In this document: positions 8,644-20,498 of the stretch, in pieces | How positions within the stretch are numbered: position 1 is the stretch's first letter | Layout: every line of letters begins with the position of its first letter | Source of the DNA: Holtermannia corniformis | Taxonomy: Eukaryota > Basidiomycota > Tremellomycetes > Holtermanniales | NCBI GenBank assembly: GCA_001599935.1 | Contig: BCIJ01000013.1 | Coordinates: forward strand, 1-39,717 | DNA: 39,717 nucleotides | Direction: 5' to 3' | Program-made: the position numbers and the translations under genes | Notes under the pieces: model-generated | Told to the model about the DNA's origin: nothing | What the model saw: only the letters and a program-made list of their open reading frames with translations | Databases searched by the model: none

Positions 8644-10692
8644 CTATGGTCTAGTTTCTTCCGACTTGACGCTCGTGTCGTCGACCATCTCCTTGCCCTC
8701 GCCCCGCCAGCGTTTGCCATACCCTGCGCGGTCAGCCACACCCTGCAAGCTCGGCAACGTACGGATGACAGCGAGATAGCCGATCCCACAGAGCGCAAGC
8801 AAGCCGGCAAAGATGGTGTACAGCCCGCCGTCGCCAATCTTGGACCGGATCGGGAGAGCGACCTGGGAAGCGACGCAAGCCATGATACCTCGCGAAAACG
8901 AGTTGCACGAGAACGCGGTCCCGGCCGAACCCTGCATGGTCAGCTGCGAGCCCGCGCAGTGGACGACATACCGGGTTGGCGTCGACAATATACGCCAACG
9001 ACGACGAGTAGATGACCCTGAGGTGTCGGCTTGGTCTTCAGGAAGCAACTCACATCTGCGACATGCCAAAGACGATCAACGCGACCATGATGCCCGCGAT
9101 GCTCTGATGCGTGTGCGCGACCCAAGCGTATGTAAGGACGGCCGGGACCATGAGGAACATTGGTGCAAGCGTCGATTGGAGTCGAAACTGCATGTCAGCT
9201 TGATCACCAGCGACCGACCCACCTCTGGCTCGGAGACACCGCCGTTGGCTTCCTTGAGCTTGCGCAAGACGTGATCGCTGTAGCGCCCGCCGAGGAGGGA
9301 GCCGACAATGTTGCCGATCCCGTAGCCTAGCAAGACGAGGCCAATGTGTAGACTCGAATAAGAGTATGGGGCGCTGGCGGGTCAGCAGGTGTTGGACCGA
9401 GCGGGCGACTCACTCGGCAAGGGTGATGGCGAGGGTGTATGGAAGCGAGTATTGCGCCGCCTGTGCGTCAGCTTGGCTGGGCGCTCTAAGCACTTACAAA
9501 CAGCAGACCCGCACACAACACGATGATGAGATTGTCCTTGCGTTTGAGGATAGCCCACATGAACGGAAGAGGGTTCACGTCCCGGATCGAGGGGCGAAAA
9601 TTGGCGCGGCGTCCTTCCACGCCCTTTTCCGCATCGCCAGTGATCTTTCCCTTGCGCTGCGCTCTTGCCAATGCCTTTTCCACACCGGCCTGGTACACGC
9701 GCGAACGCTCCTTGCGCCAGGTGTCGGGGAAGAAGAAGAATGAGACGAATCCGATGAACGCGAACGCGGTAAGAAAGTAAAAGACAGAACGCCAGGTGTA
9801 GGCCTGCCGGTTAGCGGGCAATGGCTTGCGAGTGACTCACCTCGGACAAGAGACCGCCAACGAGACCACCGATACTGGGGCCGAGCAGCGGCAGGGCGTA
9901 GTAGATGCCCATCTGACCACGTCAGCTTGACCACGCACAGCCTCGCCGTACCTTGGTCCCGCGTTCGTGCGTCTCGTACATGTCGGCGAGCGACCCGGCG
10001 CCAATGCTGAGCACGGCAGCACTACCGGTCGCCTGGATGATGCGCATCCCGATGAGCAGCGGCATCGACGTCGCGCGAGAGCAGACGATCGCGCCGGCCA
10101 TGAAGAACTGCGGGTCAGCCTCGTTGGCAGGACGAGGCAACGTACGACGAAGGATGACAGGTAGATGAGCTGTAGCGAGTCAGCCTGATAGTGTAGCTCG
10201 ACGTGACGCACCTTGCGCCCGATGAGCTCGGCGATCGAGTTCCACAAGACCGGACAGCACCCTTGGAACCTGCCTCGTCAGCCGCAAAGCAAGCTGGAAG
10301 CACTCACAGGATATACATCGACACACTGAGCCCGAGTTGAGTGTCTGTCGCGCCGAGGTCTGTGCGAAGCTGGTTGAATGCCGGGTTGTAGATGGACAGC
10401 GCAAGCACGGGCCCGATTGACGCTGTTGCGATCATGTACAGGATGAGGGACTGTGCGTCAGCAGCGTTCAGCCAGACGCACCCACCTTTTTACGGTCCGA
10501 CCACGCCCTGGGGTCATTCTCCACCGGCACATGCTCGATGTCGTACGCGAGCTTGGGCGCCTGCACGGGCGCGACGGCGACAGGCGCACCTGGAACCGCT
10601 GCCGCTGCTGGCACCGATACGCCATCGTCTGACACCTTCATGCACGTCGTCTGGCGGTCCTCGTTGAAGCAAGCCAGACGAGTCGAAGCCAT
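8644..10692 (-). CDS. Major facilitator transporter, DHA1 drug:H+ antiporter type
   Basis: A plasma-membrane proton antiporter of the fungal DHA1 (Qdr/Tpo/Aqr-like) group; the substrate is unknown. The cytosolic N-terminus is Ala/Pro-rich and ends in ENDPRAWSDRKK. After the first helices comes WNSIAELIGRK, the place of MFS motif A, then MRIIQATGSAAVLSIGAGS and ADMYETHERGTK. Next is LPLLGPSIGGLVGGLLSE, the antiporter motif C region. A central cytosolic loop (RKERSRVYQAGVEKALARA) separates the two halves. Further hydrophobic segments follow, including LGYGIGNIVGSLLGGRYSD, before a short charged tail ending VKSEET. The gene is broken by many short introns ending in GCTGAC-N-AG; I did not fix every exon. 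Start chosen at the ATG at 10692. Confidence 0.88.
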
Positions 10693-10928
10693 CGCTCGCC
10701 AAAAGTCGTGCGCGGGGTGAGCCGAACGAGCCGAACTCTATTTCGGCCGGTCGGGCGAGCGGCTAGCATCAACGAAAGTCATGGTCAGCGCCGTCAGCAT
10801 GCGTTCGACAAGGTGCAGTCAGTGTGAGAGGAGCGCTGCGAATCAGCTGCGCACATGAGGCCAGTCGAGAGTCCATGGACGTTGGAGAGAGCGGATACAG
10901 GGGTGATAGGGGCGAGTTTCAACTCACC

Positions 10929-10938
10929 GTCACGTGAC
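10929..10938. promoter_or_regulatory. GTCACGTGAC palindrome (E-box, bHLH-type site)
   Basis: A perfect 10-bp palindrome with a CACGTG core, in the 331-nt divergent promoter between the MFS transporter and the dipeptidyl peptidase, 86 nt before the latter's ATG. CACGTG is bound by fungal bHLH factors such as Cbf1, Pho4 and SREBP relatives. An identical decamer occurs upstream of POP1. Confidence 0.5.
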
Positions 10939-11023
10939 GATTCAGAGCAAGTGGACATCGCGAGTGTAGATCTACAGCTCAGCGTTCAACTCGGACATCT
11001 GCCAAGGCGCAAACAGCACCAAG

Positions 11024-13906
11024 ATGCGGTCCACCTCGGTCTGCTCGGCTTTGGTGACCATCCTCAGCTTGACCGGCTCTCTCGCACGCACCGGTCACGA
11101 CGCCGCCTTCTCACCGAAGGACATGCTGTCGGCGCCAAGACCGGGCGGCGCTGTCGCTAGTCCAGATGGGAGGCATGCTGTCGAGGCTGTCAACGAGTAC
11201 AGCTTTGAGACGACCGAGTGAGTGAGGAGCAGACGGCGCGGTGGCTGACGATATAGAACCACGCGCTCCGTCTACCTGCTGTCACTCAACGCCACCTCGC
11301 CATCCACGGCACCGCTCCTACTCTTCTCTGCACCACCGGCTGAAGCAGCCGAGCTCGTCTGGCTCAGCAACACGACACTCGCATACCTCAATCACACGAC
11401 CCTGTTCTCACTCTCGATCGACTATGGCGTACCCGCTGCCCAGCACACCGCACAGCCGGTGCTAGAGTTCCCTACTGAAGTCGAGTCGCTGTCATACGAG
11501 CCTGTATCGGGTCGCCTGGCTTTTTCAGCCGCGGTATGGGAGGACGGCACGTTGGAGAACACCAAGCGAAACGACGAGGCGTGGGCGCAGCGCGGGACGT
11601 CTGGCGTAGTCTTTGATGATCTCTTCGTGAGGTGAGTGACTCGTCAACTGGACCGCACTGACGTGCAGACACTGGGACACCTGGCGAACACCTGGTCGCG
11701 TCCACCAGCTGTTCATCACCGACCTGCCGAAAGTCACCGCTGAGACCTTCAAGCCGTCGCACCAATTCTGGGCACCGTTCAACGGCACCAACAAGGTGAG
11801 TCGCCTCAGGACCCCAGTCACTGACAGCCCAGGTGTCCAAGTCAGACCCAATCTCGACGTCGTCCTACGCACTCTCGGCCCACCACCTCGCTCTGTCCCT
11901 GCCTGACCCCAACCTCTCCCAAGCATTCCACACCCGGCACCAGCTCTACCTCGTCAAGCTCCCAACCTCACTGCCGTACCCACCAGCCGGTCCTATCCCG
12001 TCCTCGTCGCTGCAGACCTTGACGTCGGGCTCGCAGGGGGCCGTCAACAGTGTCTCCATCTCGCCCGACGGCAAGCGTGTCAGCTGGCTCGAGATGCGCG
12101 AGGACCGCTACGAGAGCGATCGCAACCGCGTGCTGAGCTTTGAGCTGGAGTCGGGCGAGGTGACGCACTGGACCGAGGAATGGGACAGAAGCCCGAGTGC
12201 TGCGACTGTGAGTTTTTCGGGTCTGGCATACGCTGACAGTACCAGTGGTCGATAGACTCCCAAAGCCTGTACCTTGTAGCTGAACACCACGGTCGCGCCC
12301 TGCCCTACCATCTCAGCACGCCGTCGCACCTTCCAACCCCTCTACTCTTCCGCAACGGGTCCGCCTCGTCGTTGACACCGCTGTCTAACACGACCCTCCT
12401 GCTCTCGCTCAACAGCCTCACCTCCCCGTCCAACACCTTTCTCCTCACTGCCCCGCCCGTCAAAGCCAACGGCAGGCACTCGCACCCACACGAACTCGTT
12501 CGCATCACCGATTGGAACAGCAAGACGATCGGGTCGGCACTCGATGGCCACGCAGGCGAGGAGTTTTGGTTCGAGGGGGCGGAAGGGTGGAGGGTCATGG
12601 GTTGGATTGTCAAGCCAAAGGGCTGGAAGGCAGGACAGAAGAACAAGTGGCCGTTGGCGTTCTTGATTCAGTGAGTAGACCGGCTCAAGCGAGGCGCGCT
12701 GACGATCGCAGCGGTGGACCGCAGGGTGGGTGTCCCTCGGTGTTCCTACAGCTGACAGATCAGGCGCGTGGGAGGACGGCTGGTCTACCAGGTTGGTCTT
12801 CCACTGGGGCGCCGCAACGCTGACGCTTCAGGTGGAACCCAGCAATCTTTGCCCAGCAAGGCTACTTTGTCGTCGCAATCAACCCGACTGGATCGACTGG
12901 ATACGGCCAAGAGTTTACCGACAGGATCAAGCACGAGTGGGGAGGCCGTCAGTGCCGCGATCAGGTGTTGGACATTCTAACACTACCCAGGGCCGTACAA
13001 AGACCTGATCGCCGGCTACTGGGCCGCGCTCAAAGCCTACCCCGAGGTGAGTTCACTTCCACGAGTTCAGGACTCACATCCAGATGGACCCCGAGCGTAC
13101 CGCGGCGCTGGGCGCTTCTTACGGCGGTTACATGATCAACTGGATCAACGGACACCCCGGCGCATTCAACTTCAAAGCGCTTGTCTGTCACGACGGCGTG
13201 TTCAGTACGACCGATACGTTTTACTCGACCGAGGTGGGTGGACGACGTAGACCACACTGCGCTGATGGGCCTGTAGGAGATCTACTTCCCTTGGCGGTAA
13301 GTCTGCGCGCCGAGGTTCATGTGTGCTCACGACCACCAGCGAGAATGGCGGGCCGCCTACGACCCACCGCGCCGAGTATGAAAAGTGGGTAACGCCGAGA
13401 TGTCCACTGCCGGCCTGACGCAACAGGTGGAACCCGGTCAACCACGTCAGCGAGTGGTCCACGCCTCAACTCGTCATCCACAGCGGCAAAGGTACGCTCG
13501 CTTGCTTGACGTACGCTGACGAGACAGACTTCCGCCTGACCGAGTCGTCGGGGATCAGTGAGTCTCACCTGTTCGCTGTCCTCTGCTGACCTAGCAGGCG
13601 CATTCTCTGCACTTCAGCTGTGCGCAGAGCTTGTGGTATCAAGCGGTACTGACGCGTCACAGACAAGGCGTGCCAAGCAGGTTTCTCTACTTTCCCGAGG
13701 AGAACCACTGGGTTCGCATGGGACCGGCTGTAAACTCGGCTGACGTCTGCAGGTCCTCAACCCAGCCAACTCGCTCAAGTGGCATGTGCGTCTCCTGGCT
13801 TGTATCAGACTGCTGATGACCGCAGCACGAGGTCTTCCGCTGGCTAGACGAGTGGGTCGGAGAAGCCGAGACGCAGGGCGACCAGAGCCTCGTGCTCCAA
13901 GAGTGA
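11024..13906 (+). CDS. Secreted dipeptidyl-peptidase, S9 prolyl oligopeptidase family (DPP5-like)
   Basis: A serine exopeptidase that removes N-terminal dipeptides from extracellular peptides. The N-terminus is a signal peptide ([17 protein letters not shown]). A beta-propeller half follows, with [20 protein letters not shown] and [19 protein letters not shown]. The alpha/beta hydrolase half carries [20 protein letters not shown], the nucleophile elbow [12 protein letters not shown], the acid HSGKDFR and the catalytic His in FPEENHWV. These are the Ser, Asp and His positions of the family. Several N-x-S/T sequons fit secretion. About 17 introns are needed, most 35-50 nt. The stop is 92 nt from the convergent GH15 stop. 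Assignment to DPP5 rather than another S9C enzyme rests on overall architecture. Confidence 0.9.
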
Positions 13907-13998
13907 GATGTCGGAACAAGGCAAGGATACATAAAGTCTGCAATGTACATGCACAATACAGGTGTAGAGCATACGACCGTTCTTTTGCTGCAATTTTA

Positions 13999-16900
13999 CT
14001 AGGCCGCAAACTTGAAGCCGGTGATGACCCGATCCAAGTTGAATGCGGCCGAGATGCTACCACGAGTCAGACCGGACACCACGCTGGCGATAGACTCACA
14101 GGGTAAAGTGGCTACAGGCGGGCGTGTCAGTAGATCGCACACGTCGATATCCTGCATACCTGAAAGCCTGCGGCGTGTTCTGCGAGGCGTCAGTCGACGC
14201 ATGCCACTGCGTCCCCACTCACACCCAGTCCTTGACCACCCCGCGAGATCTCCTCGGAATACAGAGCGACGTGGTTACCATAGCCCTGCAGGCGTCAGTC
14301 TCGCGCGGCCATGATCACTCGGCGTACCAGGAAATCCTCAAACATGGTGATCGCGCGGTTCAAGTACTTTTTGTCCCAGACGCCGGCACGGCTGAGTGCC
14401 TCGACACACCACAGCGTGCAGAGCTGGGTTGTCAGCCTGTGCAACCAACGGCTCAAGCCACGCACCGAGAAAGCACCCTCGTCGCCGCCAACTCCGTCAT
14501 CCGCCTTTTCGGTGTCGTATCGGAACACGGTGTTGTTGGCCGTCAGACCGCCCTTCTCTGGCCTATTCGACGTCAGCTCGGTTCGGCCAGACTGTAGGTG
14601 TACGTCTTGAGGATCTGGTCAAGAGTTTGAGTAAAGCGGGGGTCGTTGGCCGAGATGAAGAAAACCTGTGCGTGTAAGCAGGCTTCGGGGCGCAGCACCG
14701 CACCAAAGGCATGATCACTACAGGCTGTCAGCACCGTCAAGCTATACAGACGTGACTCACATACGGCCGAGTCGAGAATGTCCTTGCCTTCGTAGCTCTG
14801 CGAAAAGAACTTGCGCTCGTTGCTGACTTGTCAGCAAACCCTACACACCGCGCAACTCACTTCCAGCCCTTCTCCTGCACCTCCTCATACACGCGGTCGC
14901 GGATGCCTATCCACTTGGCCCGGTTGGGGCACGGAAGGCAGCGCTTGTCGGCTAGACGGAGCCCGCGGTCGATGGCCACCCTGCCGTGTCAGGCTTCTCA
15001 ACAGCCGCGCGGACGACTCACCAGATCATAATTTTGGAATACAGGTAGTTTTGCTTGGCACCGCGAACCTCCCTGTGGGCGTCAGCAAGCTCACTGCGGC
15101 GCTACCACGCACCAGATCGAGAGGTCCGGCTTGTCCCACTGCGTGCAGACATAGTCGACCAGCTGGCGAACGCTGACCCACGAGTCCCACGACTGCGCGG
15201 CATCAGCACGGCGAGTCGAGGTTGTTCAGCACGAACCAGCGGCTTGGAGTACTTTTGGCACAGGTAAATGGCGTCCATCAACTCGCCGTAGATGTCCTGC
15301 CGAGTTTCAGCGACGACTACACGACGCATCACGCACCAGCTGCAAGTGGTCCGCCGCGCCGTTGCCAATGCGGACGGGCTTGGAGCCCTTGTGGCCCGCC
15401 AGGTGATCCAGCTCGATCTCGTCCATTTCCTGAAACGTCAGCACTGCACCCTGCTTGACCCGACACCCACCTTGCCGCCGTGGATCGTGTAGACTCTGTT
15501 GAGACCATGGATGGTGCTGGTCAGAACAAGTAGAGCAAGGGGATAAAGTGGAAAAGACGACCATGCGTCGGCCTGGTTTGACCTGATGGAAGATAAAACT
15601 CACATCTGTAGCGAGCCGTCCGAGTTCTGGTGGGTTAGCCTACGCCCGCACTGTCAAATCACGCACCCTGTCCCTGAGCCGGTCGAGGATAAAGTCCATG
15701 TACGCATTGGCTTCTTCGGTGAAGCCAAGCCTGATGAGCGCAAATACCGAAAACGAAGCGTCGCGGCACCAGGTGAAGCGGTAGTCCCAGTTCCGGCCGC
15801 CGCCGATATGCTCTGGCAACGAAAACGTCGGCGCTGCAACAATCGCACCCGTCTCTTCGAACACGAGCATCTTGCTGTGGTCGTGAGTTGTGCCTGCTGA
15901 CGCAGAGGGACTTACAGCACGAGCGCCGAGCGGTTGACGGCCTCGCGCCATCGCCCCTTGTACACGCTGCGCGCGATCCAGTCTTGCCAGTACAGCTGGG
16001 TGTCACGGATCAGGGCGTTGACAAGGGCCTGGGGTGTCAGTGGGCCTAAACAATGTGATGCACCCACCTTGGTCATGACCGGGTTGTCCTTTGGCCTCAG
16101 CTTGCTAGTGGCCTCCATCAACTTGTCGAGCGGGACACCAAGTGTCTCGGCGCGTGACGCATCCGGGTTGGCGACCTTTTGATGCTCTTGGCTCGCATAG
16201 CTGTAGTCGCCAACCTCGCGCAAGACAAAGTAGATGGCTTGACCCTCTTCGAGCTCAAACTCGGAGACGAGGCTCTCGCCTAGCAGTCCCCGGTCGGTGC
16301 AGTCGGTCGCCTTGAGCTCGATCTGAGGGTCTTGTACGTCGTCGGCCGCGTCGACGAGATAGCGCAAGTCGAGAGTTAGGTTGGGCGAGGTGAAGACGGC
16401 CTTGTGCTTGTGGTTGACGCCCGTCGGCAACGAGTCGTCGACGACCATCTGGCGTGGTCAGCACAGCAACCGCGCGTGCACGACAAACCTCGAGAGTGTG
16501 CTTGTCTCGCGCATAGTTGAACGCGGGGGCGCACTCGAGACGGAATGGGACCTTGCCGCGGATGACCTCGACCTTGCGGATGAGCCAGGGCAGGAAAGAG
16601 CGAGACTGCGAGCCGGTCCGGTTGGCGCCTGCGTTTCATCAGCAGCACTCGACAGGCAGATGACGCACCTCTTGGCACAAGCAGATCTGTCATCTGGGCG
16701 ACGCCCTCCTCGTTCAGAAATCTGCTCTCGTCAGAGGCCGCAGCTCAGTCACTGACGACCGACTTTGTGGACAGGACGTTGCTGTTGGGCATGTACTGTT
16801 GCTTGGTGGTAAAGTCAAACGTCCTGCGGGTTTCAGCCAGGCGCCTCGACAGCATGCACGTACGGGGTGATGGAAAAGTGCCCGCCCTTGTTCTCATCCA

Positions 16901-17153
16901 GCACCCGTGCAAACACACTGGGCGAGTCAAAGTAGGGAATGCACATGGACTCGATCGAGCCATCGGTACTGATCAGGGCGGCGGTCTGCACCTATCAGCA
17001 TGCTGCTCGCTCGTCAGACGGCTACCAACCCGCAGGTTACCGATGAGGGCATGGTCCTGCACCCGTCAGCTCCAAGGTATCAGTGCTCGAGCGGTGACCG
17101 ACCTGGATGCCGCGGATGGGCTGGCCTGCCTTGTCGGTTGGGTCTCCTGGCAT
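13999..17153 (-). CDS. Glycoside hydrolase family 15 protein (glucoamylase/trehalase-like)
   Basis: An (alpha/alpha)6-barrel hydrolase of alpha-glucosidic bonds. The N-terminal trehalase-like domain contains [30 protein letters not shown] and [19 protein letters not shown]. The barrel contains [20 protein letters not shown], the diagnostic GH15 motif, then [35 protein letters not shown] and [17 protein letters not shown]. No signal peptide is visible, as in the intracellular GH15 group that includes bacterial-type trehalases; substrate specificity cannot be settled by eye. Many short introns interrupt it. The ATG at 17153 is the first in-frame start, but the frame stays open upstream to about 17232 with protein-like sequence (YEGDECVGRLQA), so an extra 5' exon is possible. 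Confidence 0.88.
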
Positions 17154-17284
17154 GCTGTAGTGGTCTGTCGAGGTGGATGGGGATGCTTGAAGACGTCCAA
17201 CGCACTCGTCGCCCTCGTAGACGGCGAATGTGCGTCATCTCTCGAGAACGCTGAGCCGGATCCGGCGCCGTTCTACTATCCTTG

Positions 17285-18097
17285 ATGTTGATGGCGGGTC
17301 AGCAGCTGCAGCGCTCGACGACAGCTCTGCCTGATGCAGGTCAGCAGCAAGGAGCTCGAGTCGGACAGACACCGCGAGCACAGCGAGATGCGGCCCACGC
17401 CATCTCGTATGTGCCGACGTTCAACACGACGATAGCTGATGAGCCGCAGCAAGCTCGAGCAACAGGTCGAGGTGTTGACAAGACAGTGTGAAGAGCACGA
17501 GGAGCAGATCCGGCGCTCACTGGTATGTCGTCGAGAGGTTGACCACGCCGAGCTCACCGCACAGGCCACCCTCCATGCCAAGCTATACGTCGCGTTCCCC
17601 AACGAGCTCTCTGCTCTGGATGAAGCGGATGTCAAGTCAGAAGTGTGTGTGGTGCAAGCCTCGATACCCAGCTGACCACACAGGAAACGTCCTCCGCCCT
17701 CCTCGTAGCAACCTCGACCTCGCTTCCACCCCTCGAAGCACGGCTCAAGTCAGCCCGTGTCAAAGCGGATCAAGCACTACAGGCTTTCGACGGCGCCTTG
17801 CACGAGCCAGAGACAGGTCCTGGCACGGGTGACGAGCGAGTGTTGGAGGATCGCGTCGAAGCAGTGGTGCGTGTCGTGTTGGGGACCATGGCACCGCTGA
17901 CATCTAGCAGAAAGAGAGGCTCGTCAGAGAACGGATCGGGTTTGAGCACGATATGCGGTTCAAGAATCGGCTGCGGCGAGCCTTGTGGCTTGGTACGTTG
18001 CTAAGAGTCTGCAGTGCACACTGATGACACAGTCCTGTACGCCGTTCTTGCGATTGCGTGCACTCTGATCCTTGTCGGCTACCTGAGCCGCTCGTGA
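17285..18097 (+). CDS. Unknown coiled-coil protein with a C-terminal membrane anchor
   Basis: Six exons (17285-17406, 17450-17522, 17565-17642, 17684-17866, 17911-17992, 18033-18097) join in phase to 200 aa; introns are 39-44 nt. The layout is a Gln-rich N-terminus; a heptad-like helix (SKLEQQVEVLTRQCEEHEEQ); a middle helix (EARLKSARVKADQALQAF); a basic stretch (MRFKNRLRRALW); and one terminal hydrophobic helix (VLYAVLAIACTLILVGYL) followed by only three residues. That is the topology of a tail-anchored protein. I do not recognise a family. SNARE-like, tethering or nuclear-envelope roles are possible but unsupported. The ATG at 17291 is an alternative start. The divergent GH15 gene starts 131 nt away. 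Confidence 0.7.
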
Positions 18098-18261
18098 CGC
18101 TGACAACGTCAATGAGCAATACATGCAGCGATGCATTCGTGATCGGTATAGCACTGGTTTGATGGGAATGGTGTTTGGGCATTGCGTCGTTGTGGTGCAC
18201 ACCTCGGTCTCTACTCGTTCAAGAGCTCGCACCAAGCCTTGAAGTCGCCCATTGCGACAAT

Positions 18262-20175
18262 CTATGCATAACCAACGCTGTCTCGATCCATCTGGCCTGC
18301 CTCGCCCACCCGCCCCGCTCTCAGCCTCGAAAGCAACGTCTCGACAGCTTCGGAGCCACACTGCACCTCCATCCTCTTTGCGACCTCTCTCGCCCTCTCG
18401 TGCTGCTGCTCCCTCATCAGGATCACCAGCACGCCGGCATAGGTGCGCGCGTTCGGCTTTGGGATCGTTGCGTCTGCCGCGTCACTCCCGTGCACCTCCA
18501 TGGCTGACAGCAGCAAGTCTGCCTGATCCCATTGTGACCTGGCCGTCAGTGCGACGAGGATCCGAGACCATGCGGGCGTGCCGGTGCCAGCGGCCAGCTC
18601 GCGGTCAATGAGTTGCTGCAGGTCTTCGCGCGAGGCAAGGGAAGCGCGGACAATGGCGAGGTCGGTGAGATGGGTCGGGCGCAGCGCCGGTGGCAGCGTC
18701 GGTACCAGTGTCGCGTATGCACGGCGGTATTCTTCCGATGGAACACCACAGAGGACACTAGGGAGGATGGTGGTCAAGACGTGGATGCTCGGCGTCCGCT
18801 TGCGTCGATACCTAGCGGTTGGCGTCGGTGCAGGCGCAAGGTGCGCAGGCAGGCCGACCCAGACAAAATAATCTGCAAAGCGGCGGATAGCCTCGGTGTG
18901 ATTGCCGGCCCGAACATGCGACAGGATCTCGGCGTGCTGCCATTTGTCGCCTTGGTAGCGGTACGGCCCGGAAAACGGGTATGAGAAGCGCGAGCGCAGC
19001 CGGCTTAGCAGCGTGGGGTGCGTACTCGACTCTGCGCGAATGCCGGTGATTAGGTTTGCGAGCGAGTCGGGCGTGACATCGGGGTGGGCGAACACGAAGC
19101 GGATTTGCTGCGATACACTGAGCCCGGCGGGGATTGCGACGGGTTGATTGACTAGGCGAGGCGCAACGGGATCCGACTCGACTTGCTCACGCAGCACGCC
19201 GTCGAGGTAGTCTCGCGTCCAGTCGTCCCACCCAACCCGCGCTCGATAGATGCCCTTTGCCTCTTCAACCCAGCCCGCCTGGACGAGGTAGTGCAGGTGC
19301 TTGCCGCGCCATGTCCAGCATTGCTTTTCGACCAGCCGGGCAAGCCGTTGCGCCTGCGCTGAAGACGATCCGCGTTCGAGTGAAGTCGCATAGCGCCGGT
19401 AGCGATGCATTGCGCGTTCCAGCAGTGTCAACGACTCTTTTGGTGAGACGGTGGCCGTCAGGTGGGCGACGATTGTCGGCATCAGGGCTGGCAACAAGCC
19501 CTTTTTCGCACCGAGCATGACTACGTCGGAGAGAAAGGCATGATTGGCCGTGTAGCACTGGATCAGGCGAGCCGTGATGGGATCCCATGTCTGAGCCACG
19601 GCGGCAGTGTACTGCCCTGCTGGACGGTTCGGATACAGCTCGAGCCATTGCAGAAACTCTTGCGTCTCTGCGCCAGCCTCGGCAGGTTGGGCCAGTGCTA
19701 AGACAGCAGCGTGGAGGTAGATTGCGCGGTGATGGACTGGGACCCGGTGCTCCTGTAGCTCCTGCAGGACCGTCTTGGCCGAGGCGAGGTCGGAGCGCTG
19801 GATGAAAAGAGCGAGGAGGTCGCACTGCCTCTCGGCTTGCGAGGAAGAGTAGGGTGGTGGAGAAGGCTCTGTCTGATGTGGGAACAAGGTCGGCCACGGG
19901 ATAGCGATGGATGCTGGCGGTCGAGCAGGCAGAGCAACCGCTTGGTACTCGGCGTCGTCTGCCTCGAGAAAGCATGGGCGGGTTTCCGACCTGCCAGTAC
20001 TGCTCGTCGCTTCTGCTGCACACTCGCTCGCGTCCGCTGCTAGACTTGTCGATGGCAGCTGAGCAGCGGCTGTAGCAGCACCCCGTCCACGCTCGAGCTG
20101 AGAGCGCAGGACCAGTCGAAAGACATGGTATGCCGAGTTGCGGCCGTATGGCAGCATTGTCCTCTGAGCGGTCAA
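18262..20175 (-). CDS. PPR-like (pentatricopeptide) protein, probably mitochondrial
   Basis: A single uninterrupted frame of 637 codons, unlike its intron-rich neighbours. The first 35 residues are basic and Ala-rich with almost no acidic residues (MLPYGRNSAYHVFRLVLRSQ), as in a mitochondrial presequence. The rest is a chain of amphipathic helix pairs. The clearest PPR-like units are RTYAGVLVILMREQQHERA near the C-terminus, LAAGTGTPAWSRILVALTA before it, and SDLASAKTVLQELQEHRVPV in the N-terminal third. Fungal proteins of this kind act in processing or translation of mitochondrial RNAs. I cannot name an orthologue. An internal ATG at 20157 may be the start. Confidence 0.65.
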   Translation of the reverse strand: MTAQRTMLPYGRNSAYHVFRLVLRSQLERGRGAATAAAQLPSTSLAADASECAAEATSSTGRSETRPCFLEADDAEYQAVALPARPPASIAIPWPTLFPHQTEPSPPPYSSSQAERQCDLLALFIQRSDLASAKTVLQELQEHRVPVHHRAIYLHAAVLALAQPAEAGAETQEFLQWLELYPNRPAGQYTAAVAQTWDPITARLIQCYTANHAFLSDVVMLGAKKGLLPALMPTIVAHLTATVSPKESLTLLERAMHRYRRYATSLERGSSSAQAQRLARLVEKQCWTWRGKHLHYLVQAGWVEEAKGIYRARVGWDDWTRDYLDGVLREQVESDPVAPRLVNQPVAIPAGLSVSQQIRFVFAHPDVTPDSLANLITGIRAESSTHPTLLSRLRSRFSYPFSGPYRYQGDKWQHAEILSHVRAGNHTEAIRRFADYFVWVGLPAHLAPAPTPTARYRRKRTPSIHVLTTILPSVLCGVPSEEYRRAYATLVPTLPPALRPTHLTDLAIVRASLASREDLQQLIDRELAAGTGTPAWSRILVALTARSQWDQADLLLSAMEVHGSDAADATIPKPNARTYAGVLVILMREQQHERAREVAKRMEVQCGSEAVETLLSRLRAGRVGEAGQMDRDSVGYA

Positions 20176-20498
20176 CGGCTGTACAGGAGCAGTCTACACG
20201 CACTCACGGCCTTTTGCTGCCTCGAGCAGGCGATAAGTGAGAGCCGGTCGACGCAGCGAACAAGAACAAGATGGATGGCAAACCCTCGAGTTGATAGCGA
20301 ACGTGTGGTCAACCTGGACTTGTTACGATCGCTGTGCTTGCGCCGTCAACTTGAACATCCACATCGACTCCAAGGCCTGCTGACTGTGGATCACTCTGGC
20401 TGACGTGCCCGCTCTGACCCACCCTCGCTGACTGGGTGATCCTGACCAGATAGACAGACCTGGCTCGGTACATTCCTCTCGACAACGACGCCAGCGAT
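20176..20498. promoter_or_regulatory. Divergent intergenic region, PPR-like / F-box-like
   Basis: A 323-nt spacer between two divergent single-exon genes. It should contain both promoters. No TATA box, RNA gene or repeat stands out. Confidence 0.35.

Noticed and set aside
19265..20203. Minus-strand open frame of 312 codons overlapping the PPR-like gene
   Set aside because: Same-strand alternative frame, rich in Arg and Ser, with no domain pattern. The 637-codon frame is longer and has plausible helix repeats.
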